From: Arcuatula senhousia
Lineage: Eukaryota > Mollusca > Bivalvia > Mytilida > Mytilidae
Direction of reading: 5' to 3'
NCBI GenBank assembly: GCA_963971305.1
Contig: OZ020306.1
Location: forward strand, 6,006,842 to 6,070,841
DNA length: 64,000 nt
Positions 58,434-64,000 of this stretch are shown in pieces (within the stretch, counting starts at the first letter, position 1; each line of letters starts with the position of its first letter). The notes under the pieces were generated by a model, which was not told where the DNA came from, did no database searches, and saw only the letters and a list, made by a program, of their open reading frames with translations. The translations under genes were made by a program, and so were the position numbers.

Positions 58434-59643
58434 TTCTACACTGTAAAATAGTGTTTAGAATCTAGACAATATTGAGATGTGGAATAAGTGTACGCGACAC
58501 AACAAACATAAACAAACAGCAATTCAAAAAATCACAACGGAAAACAGCAAGCAGTCTTCAACATGACCATAGGTCACTGCTTACCGTCTTGCATTGGCCA
58601 TAGACTTATAATACAATACAAAAGTATCAAAACCAATCCCTAAATCATCAACAAAAGACCCAATTCTTGACATAAAACAGTTAACACAGAATGACAAGGA
58701 CAAATAAAAGGCTTTGGCAAAGTTTCCTGGCTTAGGACAACCTTCCCCCTATTGATAAGCTTGCACAAAGCAAACATGTAAAACACAATGTAAAACCCAA
58801 TCAACAAAAGTTCAATTCAACAAGAGAGAACCTAAGACAAAATACTGTACGAAAACAAGACAAGGAGGAACTCTCTTGAGAACACTCGAAGTTACTGACA
58901 ACTAGCTAAGAAACATTTATCGATTGATGTAAAAGAATCAAATACATCAGTTCTAAATCCGACACCCCACGTCAAAACAATGAATGATTTAGAGTTGTAT
59001 CACCACACATAACCGACATACTTGATCGCTGTGGTGCTTATAAATAATACAGTGGATACAAAGTGAAAATTTAACGTTTTAAAGTTACTATCAAGCTATC
59101 AATATTTCTGCCAAAACATACCAAATGTAAAGATTTTACTAAAACATTGAATTCGTATCCTTTTTTCAAAAGGTTTTTAAGCCAGGTTTTAATTTCCATA
59201 AGGTTGTTTTTGAATTTTTGTGCTTTATAAACTACATTGCTATAAAAATCAGGATAAGATATTCCTTTAACAATCAGAAATCTACGTGTACAATCAAATT
59301 TTTCGATGAGATGTCCATATTTATGTGCAAACTTTGTAAAAGATTTGACTAATTTGTGGTAACGGTAACCTAAACACTTTCTAAACATTTTTAGCCCTAA
59401 ACATGTTTAGATTGTGTTTAAATCCTAAACACTTTTCAAGTTAAACATGTACAAGCTAAACATGTTTATGTTTTAAACATGTTTCACTTCTTTAAACTAT
59501 CAATCTTAGAAATTTTCCTATAATATTTTCCTAAATCTAAACACAATCCTAAACATGTTTAGATGCTAAATGTATTTAAAATCCAACACAAATTTTGTGT
59601 TTAGGATTGTGTTTAGAATCGAAACACCATTTTTACAGTGTAC
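58434..59643 (-). mobile_element. TIR-bounded block containing a retroelement C-terminal fragment
   Basis: TACACTGTAAAATAGTGTTT at 58434 faces an inverted ACACCATTTTTACAGTGTA at about 59625-59643. Near the right end many AAACATGTTTAG palindromic motifs repeat (59395-59610). Between them lies the minus-strand retroelement (58510-59388). No clear target duplication was found, so a CACTA-like or other DNA element carrying or hit by the retroelement is inference. Confidence 0.45.
58510..59388 (-). pseudogene. Retroelement C-terminal fragment and 3' UTR, copy 2
   Basis: The minus-strand frame 59388-59071 encodes 105 residues ending in ..GRNIDSLIVTLKR, homologous to the frame at 27419-27213. Its 3' UTR (59070-58510) matches both the flank of copy 1 and the fragment at 57131-57480. 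The upstream protein is missing, cut at the AAACATGTTTAG region. Confidence 0.45.
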
Positions 59644-59822
59644 AGGGTGCTATTACAGAAAAAAAAAAGCTGTTGGTCGCCTCAAAAGGCGAAAAGGGAC
59701 AAAATGACAGGGAGGCGTCCAAACGAATATTTTAAAATGATAGAGTCAAGATCACTTTTGCCTCGTGTAACTCAAATATAATTTTATGTGATCTATGTTT
59801 TGAATAAAGTTTCATTCAACTT

Positions 59823-60540
59823 TTTTTATAAGACCGCAAAAAAATTGCGGACGTATAATGGTATGATGCTGTCGTCGTCTGCGTTGTCTATTAACTTTAG
59901 TGTTCCCACAATAACTTAAGTTCTAGTTATCCGATTGCTATGAAAATTGACAATGATGTTCCTTGCCATTAAAGGATGGGTTGGTTAAATTTTGGGGATC
60001 CCCCAACTTTTTCCGTTTATAAATTAGTGGCCAAAAATGCTACTTTTATGTTTGTTCCCACAATAACATTTGTTCTGGTAAACCAAAAGCTGTAAAATTT
60101 TACAATAATGTTTCATAGCATAAAAGGATGAATGGGATGGATTTTGGGGGTCTCCCCTTTATTCGTTAAAAGATAAGGGGCCCAAAACAGGGCAAAAAAA
60201 TCAAATATTTTTATGTTCCCACAATAACTTTGGTTCTGGTTGGTCAATTGTTATGAAATTTGACAATGATATGCCTTACCATTATACCATAAATGGGATT
60301 GATTTTTTTGGGGTCCCCTTTTTTTCATTTAGAAATAAGGGACCAAAAGGTGCGAAAATTCGACTTTTTTATTTCTGGTCCGATTTTTTTTTTTGCAAGT
60401 TAAGTCTTGTAAAGTGTTAGATAGAAAAAGGGGGGATTGAAGAATGCTTTATCCCCCACTCCATTTTGGAAAAAGGGACCAAAATTGAAACTTTTTTTAT
60501 CTATTGTTCGATTTAAAAAAAAAATGCGAATAAATTCTGT
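59823..60540 (+). mobile_element. Family A element, 5' end and core, 3'-truncated
   Basis: The 5' hairpin arms AGACCGCAA and TTGCGGACGTATAA (about 59829-59857) are followed by a short (GTC)n tract and family A core of the 'gttcccacaataact' subtype in about two units. Similarity ends near 60540 without the 3' subterminal repeat. Confidence 0.65.
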
Positions 60541-60887
60541 AAGTGGTCATCTCAAAGAGTATTTATCTATAAAACTGTCACTGTGAAATTCCATACACAC
60601 GGCTGAACCTAGCTCCTAGAGGAAAGGCGAACTTCTATAAATCGTTCTGAAGGTTTCCAATAGCACTTTCGAGAGGGGAAATTCATACAGTCATGAAATG
60701 TCTAAGAGAACCAAATGTCAGAAAATTGACAAAAAAAAAATACTTGAACATTCATTCCCCGGGAACATTCAGTGAGGAAGAAATTCTAAATATTATGTCA
60801 TTGGGACCAACAGATAAATAATGTATTTTGCCAAGCATGTTTTGAGCAGTTTTCATCATTGCTTTTTTGTAAGATAAAAAGAAAATT

Positions 60888-60955
60888 GACTGACTGACTG
60901 GGGAGTTTAACGTCGTGACTATACCTAGATATAGGTCTGCAGCGACGTAAAAGAA
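60888..60955 (-). repeat. Single copy related to the 62-bp array unit
   Basis: TGACTGACTGGGGAGTTTAA and 'taggtctgcagc' are the reverse complement of the array text at 17840-17905. A lone copy suggests the array grew from a dispersed element. Confidence 0.6.
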
Positions 60956-61229
60956 AATTTTACTGCATATGTTTTATATAGTAAATATATTTACAGTGCC
61001 CTCCCGGTGCATTAGTTATTTGACCATCACATTTTTATTGGCGCCTATAAACATTTGTTATCAATCAAAGTACTGAAAGTACTGGTAGCCGGGATAATAT
61101 GTTTAGTATAAAAGAAGAGTAGTAATTGGATATTAGAACATGTAGAAAGGATCTACATTGTGAGCGAGTATTGATATGTGGTGAGGCAACACGACCACAA
61201 CTATAGCTTTATTGGTCGTTACTAAAATG

Positions 61230-61510
61230 CTATCGTACCGTAACTAGAAATGAGGTCACTGCTACCTATATTTCATGCATGAACGACTTTGGTTAAGTTC
61301 TTGGTTAGGTCCATTTCTCTGATACTATATGTTAGGGGTCAATGGTATTTCACTACTAGATGAATCTTGGTAACACAGCACAACCCACCAGAAATTAGGT
61401 CAATGTTACCTATATTTTACGCTTGAACACTTTTGATCAATTTCTTGGTAAAGGTCCATATCCCAGGTAAAACACATTGGGGGTCAATGATATTTCAAGA
61501 ACGAGAGGGC
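61230..61510 (+). repeat. Diverged tandem duplication, about 141-bp unit
   Basis: 'gaggtcactgctacctatat'..'aggggtcaatggtatttca' (from 61249) and 'taggtcaatgttacctatat'..'gggggtcaatgatatttca' (from 61390) are two diverged copies. Confidence 0.5.
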
Positions 61511-61668
61511 CATTCTGTGGCTCATAGACACATTTTCTAGCTTTTTCATATCTATTACCTAATTTTATAACTAATTTTTATTAATAATATGGCTTAAATG
61601 TGAAAGAACGCATCTAGTTTTTTTTTCATTATTTTACCTAACTTAAATTTTGAAATTGTATTTCTTAA

Positions 61669-61940
61669 GGGGGTACCCAATACTTTGGCTAAAATAAAAT
61701 TGTGTCGTTTAATTTTCCTGAGAATTTGCAAAAATATGCACATTAGTAAATTAAATTTAATTGCAAAATCTTAAGAAAATCGAACCACAGGTTTCTTGTG
61801 AAATTTTTCATTGAACATAATGGAGTTTTAACATTAAATATTTTGATCATTAAGAAGCTTGAATTCTTTAAATAAATGTGCTTGACTAAAACATTCAAGT
61901 GATATTTAAGAGTTATCTACCTTAGGTGTTCTGTACCCCC
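61669..61940. mobile_element. 272-bp MITE with TTAA target duplication
   Basis: GGGGGTACCCAATAC at the left is mirrored by GTGTTCTGTACCCCC at the right, with TTAA on both sides (61665-61668 and 61941-61944). TTAA duplications are typical of piggyBac and Kolobok families. It is non-coding. Confidence 0.65.
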
Positions 61941-61944
61941 TTAA

Positions 61945-62830
61945 TTCATATTTTATGACAGATTAATATGAATTTTGAAGTCAGTAAATGTGTGTAAATT
62001 CCATGAATATTTTCAGAAAAAAATCTGTTATTTCATGAAATTCTTAATTGAAAAAATACTGTAAGAAGCAAAGAGGGGATTGGGACATTCGAGTGTCAAA
62101 AGTCCGAAAGGGCAACGACAAAACCGGTAAACACGAGCGAGAACAGCATGACAATTCTGATTTACTTATAACCCGTGAATGTGTGAATGACCCAGATGAT
62201 TATCGGAGTATATTTAAATCCTTTTTTTTCTGAAAGCAGGGATACAGAACTTGAACTGAAATTTTATAATATTTAAATAACCACTCCCAGTTACCTTGAA
62301 ATCACCACTAACCGGAAACACTTTTGTATCTGAATACAATTTTTTGTTCCGAATCTACTCAATACTACAGACAAAGCTGAATAAAAAAATCAATTCGAAT
62401 GAAGGTTAAAAATTACACTCCCCGCCTGACCATATCAACTTTTTGTAAAACGTTTGAGACAGTGGATGTTTAAACTTTCAATTGGGTTATTCTTTTAATT
62501 CAATACACAAGGGGACAGCAAATTTGACCTATCGGACAAAATAGATTAGATCTTCGATATATTTTTTCAAACTTATTGGGTTTTAAGAAAATCAAAAATG
62601 GCAACCTTTCTTTTTTCACCATTTTCAATGAATCTTCTATGACGAACCTCGGTAAGGATACGTTTTTTTTAGATCAAAACAAGCTGAGATAATTAAACTA
62701 AATTTAGTTTTAATTTTCTCAGAAATAAGTAAATGACAAAAATTTATAATGTATCTGAGTGGCATAGATTTTCGGAGTGTAACGTTGCTTTTGTACATGA
62801 GTATATATACTATTTTTGTACTGAATCCTA
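61945..62830. other. Intergenic, no gene recognised
   Basis: Contains a diverged copy of the text at 15115-15210 (62085-62165). No gene was seen. Confidence 0.4.
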
Positions 62831-62836
62831 ACAGCA

Positions 62837-63130
62837 TTGTTCATTGCAACAGACGAAGTTGTAAATAATTATATTAAATTTGTTAAAATCTGCAAATGCG
62901 AATATCATTTTATGAAACCCGTCATAAGAATCCGACCAGATCTTATGGGTAACTTTTGCAACACAACAATGTATAATCTATATTATATTTATGTTTTGGT
63001 GTTTGTGTGTGTGTGTGTGTTTCTTATTGTTTGTGTTGTGTATATTGTTATTATAATTTTCATTATTTGGAAATGTCGATCACGACCTTCCTCTCCTCGC
63101 ATAGAAAGTCCACTTAATTTTAATGGCTAA
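62837..63130 (+). CDS. Possible terminal exon of a single-pass membrane protein
   Basis: A 97-codon frame without an ATG at its left (opens at TTG after an 'ctaacag' / 'caacag' acceptor-like site). It has two Cys-containing segments (ICKCEYHF, GNFCNTT), a very hydrophobic stretch of about 28 residues, then a basic tail KCRSRPSSPRIESPLNFNG and a stop. That order would suit the end of a receptor. However, part of the hydrophobic stretch comes from a (TG)n tract (63000-63021), so chance is possible. No family is recognised. Confidence 0.25.
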   Translation: MFIATDEVVNNYIKFVKICKCEYHFMKPVIRIRPDLMGNFCNTTMYNLYYIYVLVFVCVCVFLIVCVVYIVIIIFIIWKCRSRPSSPRIESPLNFNG

Positions 63131-64000
63131 CCACTCACAGTCATTAAGTTAAGAATATTGGTTTATAGTGTCATTCCAAAGTTAAAGTCAGTGGGTCCGT
63201 ACCAACATTACCTTAAAAATAACTAAAATAATACTTCTAATAAATTATAAGTTTTCATTCAAAACTGCGTGTTTTTGAATTTGTCCGATCTCAGAAACGA
63301 TAATAACTGTGATTTTTGTTTGGTTAAAAGGTTTTTTTCATATAATCTCCGTTCATCTGCTCATTACAGAAAATGACATTCAGGCGATCGAGAAAACAAA
63401 GTTCTGCTGGTGCTGTAATGAGTAACAAAAGTTTTTTGTGTTGTTGGTTATGTATGTCCAGTTGGCTTTGATGTATGTTGCTTATATATACTCTCTATCT
63501 TTTTATTTTTTTTGGGGGGGGCGGGGGTGGGGGGTGGTCGGGGTTGTTGAGGTTATAAAAAATATTACTGAAATATCCTAATACTGAAAGTCAATCTCCA
63601 TCTGCCAAACAAGTTTTACTATTGACTAAATTCACATTCTTTAATTAAATTTTTTCAGCCACTTGTACAAATGTATTTTCCTTTGCCAACTAAAACTATA
63701 AGTATTTATGAAAATAATAAACTTTTAATATATAGACTTGTGATGCCACTTTTAAACCGTTTAGATTTGCAAGTGACAACTAGAGGCGTTGTGGACGACC
63801 ATGTTTGGACATTGTCCACTTTATCACTGGAACTGACATGGTTAAAAGTATATCATACAGATGAACAGTATGCCCATCGAGACATGAATAGAAAGGACTT
63901 AGCAGTCAAAGGGGGTTATACTGAATAAGGTTTTATGTAAACATACATGAACAAGTTCACACTAAATGTTTGTTCTTGGGAACAATAACGAAATGCTCCA
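63131..64000. other. Right edge, no gene recognised
   Basis: A G-rich tract lies at about 63513-63545. The frame at 63671-63928 has no recognisable motif. Confidence 0.4.

Overview
The window is animal nuclear DNA. It is AT-rich, has split genes with GT/AG introns, and is dominated by interspersed repeats. The repeat families (elements starting with a gene-like GAGGCTCCCAGGAGCC hairpin, tandem-unit elements with a (GTC)n or (GTCT)n tract, and the style of the non-LTR fragments) are what I associate with bivalve molluscs, most likely a mussel. The species call is inference. Only two real genes are visible, covering about 3 kb of coding sequence; everything else is intergenic or repeat sequence.

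Gene 1 (+ strand, 14666-17309) is the 3' part of a nuclear receptor: an exon with the second zinc finger of the DNA-binding domain, then a 1.2-kb exon carrying the hinge, the whole ligand-binding domain and the stop. The ligand-binding domain resembles the VDR/PXR/HR96 group (NR1I/NR1J-like). The exon with the first zinc finger was not found in the window. Gene 2 (- strand, 40001-37076) is a complete two-exon coding sequence for a 471-residue SLC52 riboflavin transporter. A 125-bp hAT-like MITE lies 7 bp past its stop codon.

Layout: 1-0.8 kb non-LTR retrotransposon 3' end; 3.1-3.6 kb TIR element with an 8-bp target duplication; 5.4-7.1 kb family A element with a family C element nested inside; 8.5-9.4 kb element D; 11.7-13.2 kb family A; 14.7-17.6 kb nuclear receptor; 17.8-18.6 kb 62-bp tandem array; 22.6-26.0 kb nested family B elements; 26.2-27.4 kb family E, family A and retroelement fragments; 29.5-35.7 kb family B; 36.1-40.0 kb riboflavin transporter with small elements around and inside it; 41.4-42.4 kb element F; 44.9-47.2 kb inverted hairpin elements flanking a family B copy; 47.8-53.0 kb three family B copies in one orientation; 53.8-54.8 kb TIR element; 55.6-60.5 kb nested A, retroelement and TIR elements; 61.7-61.9 kb TTAA MITE.

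The main observation is that at least five sequence families (A, B, C, F, G; probably E) share one plan: a T-rich start, a terminal hairpin whose arm is repeated in inverted form near the other end, a GTC/GTCC/GTCT microsatellite just inside, a core of 1-9 tandem units, and in several families a second hairpin at the far end. This is the plan described for non-autonomous Helentrons (HINE/DINE-1-like rolling-circle elements). No Rep/helicase or other element-encoded enzyme for them is present here. In this report such elements are called + when the microsatellite end is on the left.
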